DNA from: Hyphomicrobiales bacterium
Lineage (GTDB): Bacteria > Pseudomonadota > Alphaproteobacteria > Rhizobiales > Beijerinckiaceae
NCBI GenBank assembly: GCA_947447895.1
Contig: CANFLM010000010.1
Location: 1-55,428, forward strand
Length of the DNA: 55,428 nucleotides
Direction of reading: 5' to 3'
Part shown: piece by piece, positions 47,404-55,428 of the stretch
Position numbering within the stretch: the stretch's first letter is position 1
How the letters are laid out: every line of letters begins with the position of its first letter
The notes under the pieces: generated by a model
Told to the model about the DNA's origin: nothing
What the model saw: only the letters and a program-made list of their open reading frames with translations
The model's database searches: none
Translations under genes and position numbers: made by a program

Positions 47404-48228
47404 ATGACAAAAACGGTCAACTACTTCGTTCATTTTCATAAAGATTTTCCGCATGCGCGTGACAGCACATGGGTGATCCCGACCATCTATGAAAACAAGC
47501 CCGGACTGGTTGGGAATGCTGTTTGCCTCAGTACCCATTCCCCCTCCATCCGCGCCCTGTTTCATGACTTCGAGCCTCTGGATGATGACAGGATCGGCTA
47601 TCTGAGCCAGACCATCGCGACCGAATACTGGATTCTCAACCATCTGAAAGATGTAGATTATGTCGGGGTGACAGGCTATCGCCGCTATCCGCATTTCCGG
47701 CATGACAGAACCAATCAGGCCGAAGGATTTGGTGCGCCTGCAACGCCAGAGAATATTGCGACACTGACCCATGACAGCCACCTGGCACTGATCAATGGGA
47801 TTCTTGAGACTTATGAAGCGATTACAATCCGCAAAATCCATTGCGGCGGATCGGTCAAAAGCCAGTTCCTCGAAACCCAGCGTGAAGAGGTCTGGAACCA
47901 TTTCATCGACAGCATTGCGACCGTTGTTCCCGAATATAAACGCTGGCTCGGCTGGTTCGAACTGGAAAACCAGTGCCATTTTTGCGGGCCGATGGGACTG
48001 ACGCCTCTGCCGATGTTCAAAGATTATGCGGATATGTATATCCGCATCATTGCCGACATCCTGAGATGGCTGGATCATCCCTTTTTGTGTCTCGACGATC
48101 ATGCCCAGGCCAGAACAGACCGCTGGATCGGCTATCTGGCCGAGCGGTTCTATCCGTTCTTTCTTTTCGTCAACAATGTCAAAACCTACCAGGTCCCGAT
48201 GATTTTGCTGACCGATCCGCCCTCTTGA
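47404..48228 (+). CDS. DUF4422-like protein, probable glycosyltransferase
   Basis: About 274 residues. The segment ATEYWILNHLKDVDYVGVTGYRRYPHF carries the family's E-Y-W...D-Y-V-G...Y-R-R-Y arrangement. DUF4422 is common in capsule and lipopolysaccharide gene clusters and is thought to be a GT-A-like transferase. The later segment YKRWLGWFELENQCHFCGPMGLTPLPMFKDYADMYIRI is also typical. ATG 47404 follows a GAGGG ribosome site within the end of the preceding gene. The frame extends upstream to 47335, but there it overlaps the methyltransferase gene. Confidence 0.75.
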   Translation: MTKTVNYFVHFHKDFPHARDSTWVIPTIYENKPGLVGNAVCLSTHSPSIRALFHDFEPLDDDRIGYLSQTIATEYWILNHLKDVDYVGVTGYRRYPHFRHDRTNQAEGFGAPATPENIATLTHDSHLALINGILETYEAITIRKIHCGGSVKSQFLETQREEVWNHFIDSIATVVPEYKRWLGWFELENQCHFCGPMGLTPLPMFKDYADMYIRIIADILRWLDHPFLCLDDHAQARTDRWIGYLAERFYPFFLFVNNVKTYQVPMILLTDPPS

Positions 48229-48405
48229 GGCGTTCAAACGGTTAAACCACAATATCGACGATTTTGCTTAGAGCTCAGACACTATTGATGATAATGAGGT
48301 TGAACTATGGTTTTCATGCCTGAGTGAGCAAGGCCATGAAGGGTCTATCGCGTTTCAAATGGGCATGATCCTGTTTTATGCCAGAGTGCTGCCGGAGGAG
48401 TGAGT

Positions 48406-50586
48406 TTGGCCAATCCTGCAAATACAATGATCAGCGCCATGATCGACCAGGCCCTGAAAGATCACGGGGCCGGACGCCAGGAGCAGGCCATGGCTGGATT
48501 TCAAACCGTGCTGCAGCACGACTCCGGCAATGTGGTCGCCCTCTATATGCTCGGCGCGATGCATACCGAGCGAGAACAATACCAGGCGGCCTTGCAGTAT
48601 TTGAACCATGCCATCGCAGTGAACGGGCAGTTTGCCCAATCCTATCAAGCCCGTTCGGTGATCTATTCCAAGCTTGGACATTACAAATCGGCTTTTCATG
48701 ACACCCAAACGGCGCTTCGGCTGGATCCGCATCTGGACGAGGCACGCAAAAACTATGAAACTTTGCAATTATTGGCTGAAAACACTGCACCATCAAAGAC
48801 TTCTGTCACTTTGCCAGTCAAGGCTACCCCATTGAGCCTTGTCGATCTGATCGAGCAAACCAATCGGGCTTCCACCTTGCCGCAGATGGAGCAGACGATC
48901 CGGCATTTTCAGGATTTTCTGATGAATGGTGAGGCCAGCCAAGCCCATCTGGCACTGTTTTCAATCGGCGTGCTTCACCATAAACTCAACCGAAACCATG
49001 ATGCCGAGGCCTATTTCCGCCACGCTTTGCTGGTCAAACCCGACTTTTTCGCCTGTCACCTCAATTTGGGCCTGTTGCTTGAACGCAATAATCGGAGCGA
49101 ACAAGCCGTGGCCCAATGGGAGCAGGCCTTGCAGCTACCGGCCATCAATTTACCGGAGCATGGCGATGACAAGCTGAAAATCACCACAAATCTTGGGCGT
49201 TTGCTCGAGGTTCTTAATGAGTATGAAAGGGCTGAAAACGCCTTGAGGGAAGCCCTCAGACTTGATCCCGATAACGGACCAGTACTGCATCACTGGATCC
49301 ATTTGCGGCAAAAGCAATGCCGTTGGCCGATCACCGAAGGGCTTGACCGGCCGGACAGGGATGTTCTCGCCAACGCCTCTCCCATAGCAATGCTCGGTTT
49401 GAGTGATGACCCTGCCGCGCAGTTGTCCGCAGGCCGCCATTTTGTCGAAACCAAGGTGGAAAGCCACCCAAGGATGGTGCCGTTCCGGCATGATTACGGG
49501 CACCAAAAGTTACGGATCGGCTATCTCTCTTCCAATCTCAGCATGCATGCCGTGTCGCTTCTGACCGTAGAATTGTATGAAACACATGACCGCAACCTGT
49601 TTGAAACACACGCTTTTTGTTGGAGTCCGGAGGACGGGACACCATTCCGGCAGCGCGTCAAATCCGCCTTTGACCATGTCCATCTGGTCGGCGGGCTGAC
49701 CGACGAACAGACAGCCGAGCTGATCAGGTCCAAAGAAATAGATATTGTTGTTGATCTTCAGGGTCTTACATCGGGTGCCAGACCCAATATCGTCGCGCGT
49801 GGACCGGCGCCTGTTCAGGTCGCCTATCTGGGTTATCCCGGCCCTTCCGCCCTCCCCTATGTCGATTATATCGTGGCGGATTCCTTTATCATGTCACCCG
49901 AATTATGCCTGCATTTCACCGAAAAACCGCTTTATCTCCCCAGTTTGTTCCAGGTCAGCGACCGCAAACGTCAAATTTCGGCAGTGCCGCCTCGTTCGCA
50001 ATTCGGCTTTGACGAGGGCGACTTCATATTCTGTGCCTTCAACAATAATCACAAATTTACGCCTGAATTATTTGGAAGCTGGATGCGAATATTGCGGGCC
50101 ACTCCCCATAGCGTGTTGTGGTTGCTTGAAGATAATCCATGGTCGAAGGCCAATCTGCTGGCTGCGGCTGCGGCCCATGGCATCGCCAAACAGCGGCTTC
50201 GCTTCGCCGGACGCATCACGCCGGCCGATTATCTCGCGCGGTTCGCTGTCGCGGATTTGTTTTTAGATACAATGCCTTACAATGCAGGTACTACCGCCAA
50301 TGACGCCCTTTGGGCCGGCCTGCCCTTGCTGACTTTGTCGGGGCATACCTATGTATCGCGTATGGCTGGAAGCTTGCTCAAAAGCATAGGCCTTGAGGAG
50401 CTGATCACCTTCGATGCCGAGACTTACGAAAAAACCGCCATTCGATTGGCAGAAAATCCGAATGAAATCAAGATATTGAGAGACCGGATTCATACGGCAA
50501 AAGAGCAAGGAAAACTGTTTAACACCGACACATTTACCCGTGAATTCGAAGCCGCTTTGCTGGCGGTTTTGAAGGGCTCAGTTTGA
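48406..50586 (+). CDS. TPR-containing O-GlcNAc transferase-like protein (family GT41)
   Basis: About 726 residues. TPR-type helical repeats fill about residues 1-320, followed by the bifurcated GT41 catalytic domain: KLRIGYLSSNLSMHAV, DIVVDLQGLTSGARPNIVARGPAPVQVAYLGYPG, FIFCAFNNNHKFTPELFGSWMRILRATPHSVLWLL, ADLFLDTMPYNAGTTANDALWAGLPLLT, and SRMAGSLLKSIGLEELI. It should transfer a sugar from a nucleotide donor to Ser/Thr of proteins in the cytoplasm. GGAGGA (48394-48399) favours TTG 48406 over GTG 48400. The next gene, 295 bases on, encodes a giant Ser/Thr-rich repeat protein, its most obvious substrate. Confidence 0.88.
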   Translation: MANPANTMISAMIDQALKDHGAGRQEQAMAGFQTVLQHDSGNVVALYMLGAMHTEREQYQAALQYLNHAIAVNGQFAQSYQARSVIYSKLGHYKSAFHDTQTALRLDPHLDEARKNYETLQLLAENTAPSKTSVTLPVKATPLSLVDLIEQTNRASTLPQMEQTIRHFQDFLMNGEASQAHLALFSIGVLHHKLNRNHDAEAYFRHALLVKPDFFACHLNLGLLLERNNRSEQAVAQWEQALQLPAINLPEHGDDKLKITTNLGRLLEVLNEYERAENALREALRLDPDNGPVLHHWIHLRQKQCRWPITEGLDRPDRDVLANASPIAMLGLSDDPAAQLSAGRHFVETKVESHPRMVPFRHDYGHQKLRIGYLSSNLSMHAVSLLTVELYETHDRNLFETHAFCWSPEDGTPFRQRVKSAFDHVHLVGGLTDEQTAELIRSKEIDIVVDLQGLTSGARPNIVARGPAPVQVAYLGYPGPSALPYVDYIVADSFIMSPELCLHFTEKPLYLPSLFQVSDRKRQISAVPPRSQFGFDEGDFIFCAFNNNHKFTPELFGSWMRILRATPHSVLWLLEDNPWSKANLLAAAAAHGIAKQRLRFAGRITPADYLARFAVADLFLDTMPYNAGTTANDALWAGLPLLTLSGHTYVSRMAGSLLKSIGLEELITFDAETYEKTAIRLAENPNEIKILRDRIHTAKEQGKLFNTDTFTREFEAALLAVLKGSV

Positions 50587-50881
50587 TCGACTGCGATCGA
50601 CCAAACCTGCAGCCATTGGCCCTTTCCTGTCGCTTGTAAAAAAGCGGCAAAAATTAGCTTTTTCTTAAGTAAATCATATACAAACGATGATTCTGGCTCT
50701 AATATAAAAACGAACATGATTGGGCTTTTTCTGCATTTCCGGCGGGCTAACCAGCGGTAACAGCCGAATAAGTCTCGATCATGGTGTTGGCGTATGAGTT
50801 GTTGTATCTGGAATTTGTGAGATTGATCTTGATGTTTTGCGTATCTCACAAATATAGATCCGCTATTGTTGAGAGGCCGTG

Positions 50882-53800
50882 ATGGTCACAATCAACAACA
50901 ACATCACCATATTGACGCCCAATACAATTTCGAATTCACAAAACTCTAATTCGACTTCGAAAACTATTGCGGAATTGTCGATTGCGGATATCAAATCCCT
51001 TTCGACAACGCAAATTGCCAGCCTGACAACTGCACAGATCAGCGAGCTGTCAACGGCCCAAATTATGGGTTTCAGCACCGACCAGATCACGGCTTTGTCG
51101 ACCGCTCAGATCCCCGCGCTGACAACCGCCCAACTGGCGGCGCTGGACGACAATCAGGTCGACGCCCTGAGCGGTACCCAGATTTCAGCGCTGACAATGG
51201 GCCAGACCTCGACTTTCCTGAGGCGGGAAACCGGGGGATCGGGCTCAGACACCACCGTTTTGCCCCCGATTACCCAGAAAATCGCTCGGCAGGGCTATTT
51301 TCCCGACAGCCAGATTGAATTGCTCTCCTACCTGTCGCAAACGCCGCTCACGGTTGCGGCATCCACTGCCCCCCAGCCTGCCTTGGAGCAGGGACTGGTG
51401 GCATCAGCCATTCAGGGCCTGAGCCGTCAGGATCTTTCAGGGCTTGTGCCGGCCAGTTCCTCAGCTCCGAAACCCTTCGAAACGGCCAAAGCTGTGGCCT
51501 TTGTGGACGACCAAATCGCCAATAGCGATGTCCTGATCCGGGATTTGCAGGCCAAGGGCATCACCACCTTCGTCATCGACCACAACGGCGATGGCCTGAC
51601 ACAGATGGCCAACGATGTCCGCGGCATGAACGACATCAGCGCTATCCACGTGTTTTCTCATGCCAATTCGGGCATGTTGAGCATCGGTTCAGGGGCTGTG
51701 GACCAGACCACCCTCGCGACCCATGCCAGCCAGTTGCAGCAAATCGGCCAAAGCCTGACTGGCTCGGGTGATATCCTGCTCTACGGCTGCGATGTGGCTG
51801 CCAATCAGGCTGGCCATGATTTTATGGCTGCTCTGGCGCAGGCTACCGGAGCCGACATTGCGGCCTCGCTGGACGAGACTGGCACCAAAACACTGGGTGG
51901 CAACTGGGTTCTCGAAAGTTCGGTTGGCTCGGTGGAAAGCCAGTCGCTGGTGTTCGACAATTTTCAGGGCGTCCTGCTGACCCCGACAAGCGTGGCCTCA
52001 AGCTGGACCTCATCCGACATTGCCGGCATTTCCAACAGCGAAATCGCCGCTTTGTCGACCGATCAGGTGACCAGCCTGGGCAGCAATATCCGCCTGTTGT
52101 CGGCCTCGCAGATCACCAGCCTCAACAACACCCAGATCAAGGCCCTGACCACAGCGCAGGTGGTGGCGCTGACCACCATGCAGGTGTCATCGCTCACCAA
52201 CAGCCAGCTGGCCGCCTTCAAAACCGAACAAGTGGTCAAAATCGCCACGGACGATGTGGCTGCGCTCCAAACTTCGCAGGTTACAGCGTTCACCTCCGAG
52301 CAGCTGGCGGCGCTGACGACCGTCCAGTTGCGCGCCATTTCGACGAGCCAGTTTGTCAATTTCAGCCCGAGCCAGATCAGCGTTTTCAAATCATCGCAGA
52401 TTTCGCACCTGAAACCCCAACTGATCTCGGTGCTGACCAGTGCCCAGATCACCGCTCTGACAAGCCAGCAAATTGCTTCTTTCACGACAGCAGGCGTATC
52501 GAATTTCAATTCCACGCAGGTCACCGCGCTAAAATCCTCGCAAGTGGCAGCGTTGGGGACGATCCAGATCAGATCGCTCAAATCCAGCCAGCTTTCAGCT
52601 CTGCTGACCGAGCAGATCAGCGGTTTGAGCCGTCTGCAGATCAAGTCGCTGACCTCATCGCAAATGGCCAGCATCCAGACCAACAGCATTCTGGCCTTCA
52701 ACACCGAGCAAATATCATCGCTGACACAAGCGCAAATCAGGGTTTTGAACACCGCCGTGTTCAATGCATTCAGCAGCGCCCAATTTGCAGCCATCTCGCA
52801 AAGCCAGATCGCGGCCCTGACAACAAGCCAGTTTTCGGTTATTTTACAAAATAATTTCAACGCTCTCAGCACAAGCCAGATCACGGCTTTGTCGCTGGCC
52901 GATGTGGCGATTTTGTCTTCGGCCCAATTGAGGGCCATGGGGTCGGACCAGATCTCGGCGCTGACCGGGTCGCAATTGCGGGTGCTGGCCAGCAACAAGA
53001 TTGCCGCCCTGACCACAAGCCAGATCGTCAATTTCGGTACCCGCCAGATTGCGGCCCTCAATTTCAGCCAACTTGGCGCGCTGACAACAAACCATATCCA
53101 GGCCCTCAGAAGCGATCAGATCGGGGCCCTCTCAGCGGCCCAAGCCAGCGGATTGACGACAGCCCAGATTGCAGCGCTCAACTCGACGCAGGCCAGCGTT
53201 CTAACCACCCGTCTGTTTGCCGCTCTGTCCTCACAACAGGTCGCATCTCTGTCGAGCAATGTGATTTCGGCTCTGAGCACTTCGGACTTGGCGGCCTTGC
53301 GGCTTGACCAGCTGGCTGCAATGAATGCCGGTCAGATTTCGTCCCTGACAACCGGCCAGATCTCGGTCGTGGCGACACAAAACATCGCCAGTCTGTCCTC
53401 GGATCAGCTTCTGGCCCTCAATGCCACGCTGGTGCGGGCCTTGCGCACCAGCCAAATCACGGCTTTGGCGCCCGAACAGCTGCAGGTCATGTCGACGGCA
53501 CAAATCAGCGGTCTGACCTCGAACCAGCTTGCGGTGTTTAGCGCCGACCAGACCACCGCGCTCAATACCACGCAGATTGCATCCCTCTCGACGGCGGCGA
53601 TCGGCGGCCTGTCAGCCGAGAATGTTGCCACCCTGACCAGCGACAAGATCGCGGCCCTGACCAATGACGAGATTACCGCGCTCAAATCACACCAGATCGC
53701 GGCCCTTTCACCCGATCAGATTCTGTCCCTGACCACCGGCCAAATCACCGCGCTGACCACAAGCCAGATCACACAGCTCTCGCCCGAGCAGGTGATGGCC

Positions 53801-55428
53801 TTGAAAACCTCGCATATCGACGCTCTGTCGACGACAAACTTTTCGTCATTGACGACGCAAGATATTGTGGCTCTGACCAATGAACAGATCAGCTCGCTGA
53901 ATTACGGCAGTCTGGCCGCTCTCAAGACCAACCAGATTGCGGTCCTCAGCCCCACCCAGATGACGGCTTTGAGCAGCACCCAGTTCAGATTGCTCAATTC
54001 CAGCCAGATCAGGGCGCTGACCACAGACCAGATCACTTCGCTCACCACCGATCAGCTCAATGCCCTGACCTCGACACAAATCTCCTCGCTCAAAACCAGC
54101 CAGATCACTGTGCTGTCGGCAGGACAGGTGGCCGCACTCAATACGGCGCAAATTGCGGCCCTGACCACCGCCCAGATGGCGAGCCTGACCGTTGAACAGG
54201 CCAGCGCCCTGTCAACCAGCCAACTGGCCTCATTGGTCCCCTCGAATGTGATGGCGCTCAACAGTGCCGATCTCAATGCCTTGTCGCCCGAACAGTTGGC
54301 GTCGCTGACGACAGCCCAGATTGCGGTTCTCAAAACCGACCAGATCGCCACTTTGTCGCAGTCGCAACTGTCAGCCCTGACCACCAAGCAGGTTGCGGCC
54401 CTGACCACGACGCAGGTTAAAATCCTCAGCGGCGACCAATTGAGTTCCCTGACAACCAGCCAGTTGCGCAGCCTCTCAACCAATAATATCGCGGCTTTGA
54501 CGACGAGTGGCCTCGGCTCTTTGTCCAATGATCAGATTGCGGCGCTCAACAGCGACCAAATCGTCGCATTGCGGTCCTCGCAAATCAGCGTCTTGACCCA
54601 GGAACAGCTGACGGCCCTGACAACGCCGCAAATTGCGGCCATTTCCACCACACAGATCCGATCATTGACGCTGGATCAGATGACCGCCCTGACCAGTGGC
54701 CAAATCTCGGCCCTCAATACGGGACAGTTGAATGCGCTCAGGAGCAACCAGATTGCCGTTCTGAGCAACAACCAGATCGCTGCCCTGACCACGACCCAAA
54801 TCAGCCAGATGGCCAGCAACCAGATTGCCAGCCTTTCTCCTGACCAGATCAGCACCCTGTCGACCGGGCAACTGCATGCGTTGAGCCTGTCCGATATTTC
54901 GGTCCTTTCCAATGCCGACATGGCCGCCCTTGACCGCTCGCAGCTCCAATCGCTGAGCACGCAACAGATCAGCGCGTTGAAATCAACGCAGATTTCCGCG
55001 CTAACAGCCGATCAGGCAACCTATCTGACCACGGCCCATATCGCGGCTTTGAACAGTGCACAGGTACGGTCGCTGACGCAGGACCAGATCGTCGCAATGG
55101 CGACCGATCAGATTGCCGCTTTCACATCGACACAGGTGACAAGCCTCAAAACCAGCCAGATTTCTGTATTTGCGCCCCCGCAAATTTCAGCGATGACCAC
55201 AGCACAGGTCGCAGCCCTTAGCACGGCACAAGTGGCGGTTTTGAGACCTGATCAGGCCGCCGCGTTCAGCACCGCCCAGATCGCGGTCTTGTCGACGGCC
55301 GATTATGCCGCTTTTGCCGCCGCCGATATTGCGGCTTTGTCCGCCGACCAGATCGTCGCCTTTGGTTCGGCCGGTATTGCTGCGCTGAAGACAACCCAGA
55401 TTCTGTCTTTGACGCCCGAGCACTTTAC
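50882..55428 (+). CDS. Giant octapeptide-repeat protein with a DUF4347 domain, open at the window end
   Basis: At least 1,515 residues with no stop before the window edge. Residues 32-111: ten octads. Residues about 205-365: DUF4347, a domain of giant bacterial surface proteins, with a conserved His260 (HVFSHANSG) and Cys303 (LLYGCDVA) whose spacing recalls caspase-like peptidases. Residues about 376 to the end: about 140 more octads with consensus L-T-T-x-Q-I-x-A, almost unbroken; only one unit (near 52080) has seven residues. Positions 2-3 are mostly Ser/Thr, position 5 mostly Gln, positions 1 and 6 hydrophobic. No Sec signal is seen; type I secretion by a C-terminal signal is likely but not visible. 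It may be a fibre or adhesin, glycosylated by the upstream GT41 enzyme. Confidence 0.85.
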   Translation, partial: MVTINNNITILTPNTISNSQNSNSTSKTIAELSIADIKSLSTTQIASLTTAQISELSTAQIMGFSTDQITALSTAQIPALTTAQLAALDDNQVDALSGTQISALTMGQTSTFLRRETGGSGSDTTVLPPITQKIARQGYFPDSQIELLSYLSQTPLTVAASTAPQPALEQGLVASAIQGLSRQDLSGLVPASSSAPKPFETAKAVAFVDDQIANSDVLIRDLQAKGITTFVIDHNGDGLTQMANDVRGMNDISAIHVFSHANSGMLSIGSGAVDQTTLATHASQLQQIGQSLTGSGDILLYGCDVAANQAGHDFMAALAQATGADIAASLDETGTKTLGGNWVLESSVGSVESQSLVFDNFQGVLLTPTSVASSWTSSDIAGISNSEIAALSTDQVTSLGSNIRLLSASQITSLNNTQIKALTTAQVVALTTMQVSSLTNSQLAAFKTEQVVKIATDDVAALQTSQVTAFTSEQLAALTTVQLRAISTSQFVNFSPSQISVFKSSQISHLKPQLISVLTSAQITALTSQQIASFTTAGVSNFNSTQVTALKSSQVAALGTIQIRSLKSSQLSALLTEQISGLSRLQIKSLTSSQMASIQTNSILAFNTEQISSLTQAQIRVLNTAVFNAFSSAQFAAISQSQIAALTTSQFSVILQNNFNALSTSQITALSLADVAILSSAQLRAMGSDQISALTGSQLRVLASNKIAALTTSQIVNFGTRQIAALNFSQLGALTTNHIQALRSDQIGALSAAQASGLTTAQIAALNSTQASVLTTRLFAALSSQQVASLSSNVISALSTSDLAALRLDQLAAMNAGQISSLTTGQISVVATQNIASLSSDQLLALNATLVRALRTSQITALAPEQLQVMSTAQISGLTSNQLAVFSADQTTALNTTQIASLSTAAIGGLSAENVATLTSDKIAALTNDEITALKSHQIAALSPDQILSLTTGQITALTTSQITQLSPEQVMALKTSHIDALSTTNFSSLTTQDIVALTNEQISSLNYGSLAALKTNQIAVLSPTQMTALSSTQFRLLNSSQIRALTTDQITSLTTDQLNALTSTQISSLKTSQITVLSAGQVAALNTAQIAALTTAQMASLTVEQASALSTSQLASLVPSNVMALNSADLNALSPEQLASLTTAQIAVLKTDQIATLSQSQLSALTTKQVAALTTTQVKILSGDQLSSLTTSQLRSLSTNNIAALTTSGLGSLSNDQIAALNSDQIVALRSSQISVLTQEQLTALTTPQIAAISTTQIRSLTLDQMTALTSGQISALNTGQLNALRSNQIAVLSNNQIAALTTTQISQMASNQIASLSPDQISTLSTGQLHALSLSDISVLSNADMAALDRSQLQSLSTQQISALKSTQISALTADQATYLTTAHIAALNSAQVRSLTQDQIVAMATDQIAAFTSTQVTSLKTSQISVFAPPQISAMTTAQVAALSTAQVAVLRPDQAAAFSTAQIAVLSTADYAAFAAADIAALSADQIVAFGSAGIAALKTTQILSLTPEHF

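Noticed and set aside
52063-53061. 332-codon reverse open frame within the giant repeat gene, and its neighbours further right
   Set aside because: The 24-base periodicity keeps the reverse frames open; they mirror the repeat and have no start signal or family.
50973-55428. Regular 24-base repeats considered as a CRISPR or satellite array
   Set aside because: There are no identical repeats with unique spacers; the units diverge in codons but keep a protein pattern, so this is coding.

Overview
The window comes from a GC-rich alphaproteobacterial chromosome, most likely Hyphomicrobiales (Rhizobiales) or a close relative. Supporting signs are the omega-subunit start at the left edge, neighbourhoods typical of that group (rpoZ / NYN-domain gene / family 5 uracil-DNA glycosylase; smpB-dapA with a divergent slt; glpX-hom-aminotransferase), OpgH, class I PhaC, a TorF-like porin, type 2 ArgC, and a 'GHDG'-type intergenic palindrome downstream of phaC. 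The species is not identified. No rRNA, tRNA, CRISPR array or insertion sequence was found.

Layout. 1-2003: start of rpoZ, a NYN-domain nuclease gene, and a uracil-DNA glycosylase whose ribosome site and start codon lie inside a terminator-like hairpin. 2-12.5 kb: what looks like an insertion between two housekeeping blocks. It carries opgH with an exported partner and a divergent cluster: BchC-like dehydrogenase, divergent 6-pyruvoyl-tetrahydropterin-synthase (PTPS) fold protein, GT4 glycosyltransferase, methyltransferase, GTP cyclohydrolase II and a YfhO-like membrane protein, with a cytochrome b561 gene on the other strand. The PTPS-like protein has lost most catalytic and zinc residues, so the cluster looks like a small-molecule (pteridine or sugar) pathway of unknown product. 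12.5-38.5 kb: mostly core metabolism (smpB, dapA, slt, hydrolase, porin, glpX, hom, aminotransferase, lipoprotein, phaC, FadL, FAH-family enzyme, argC, gamma-glutamyltransferase, an acetolactate synthase/aldehyde dehydrogenase pair, FMN-type glutamate synthase, Kir channel, MFS transporter, GST).

38.5-43.7 kb is unlike the rest. It has 2.3 kb without a convincing gene, containing AT-rich blocks and three DnaA-box-like nonamers, then an H-NS-family gene, a second AT-rich gap, and a low-GC gene for a tyrosine-recombinase-like protein that has lost nearly all of its active site. It reads as a foreign or decaying island, or as a replication or nucleoid-organising region.

43.7-55.4 kb: two hypothetical genes, then a surface-glycosylation locus (GT4, methyltransferase, DUF4422-like protein, TPR-OGT of family GT41) that runs into a giant gene left open at the window end. 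Its product, at least 1,515 residues, has a DUF4347 domain set between two stretches of an 8-residue repeat (consensus L-T-T-x-Q-I-x-A; about 10 units before and about 140 after). Nearly every unit offers Ser/Thr, and the neighbouring OGT and glycan genes suggest a glycosylated, exported repeat fibre or adhesin. This and the pterin-like cluster are the two best candidates for undescribed biology here.
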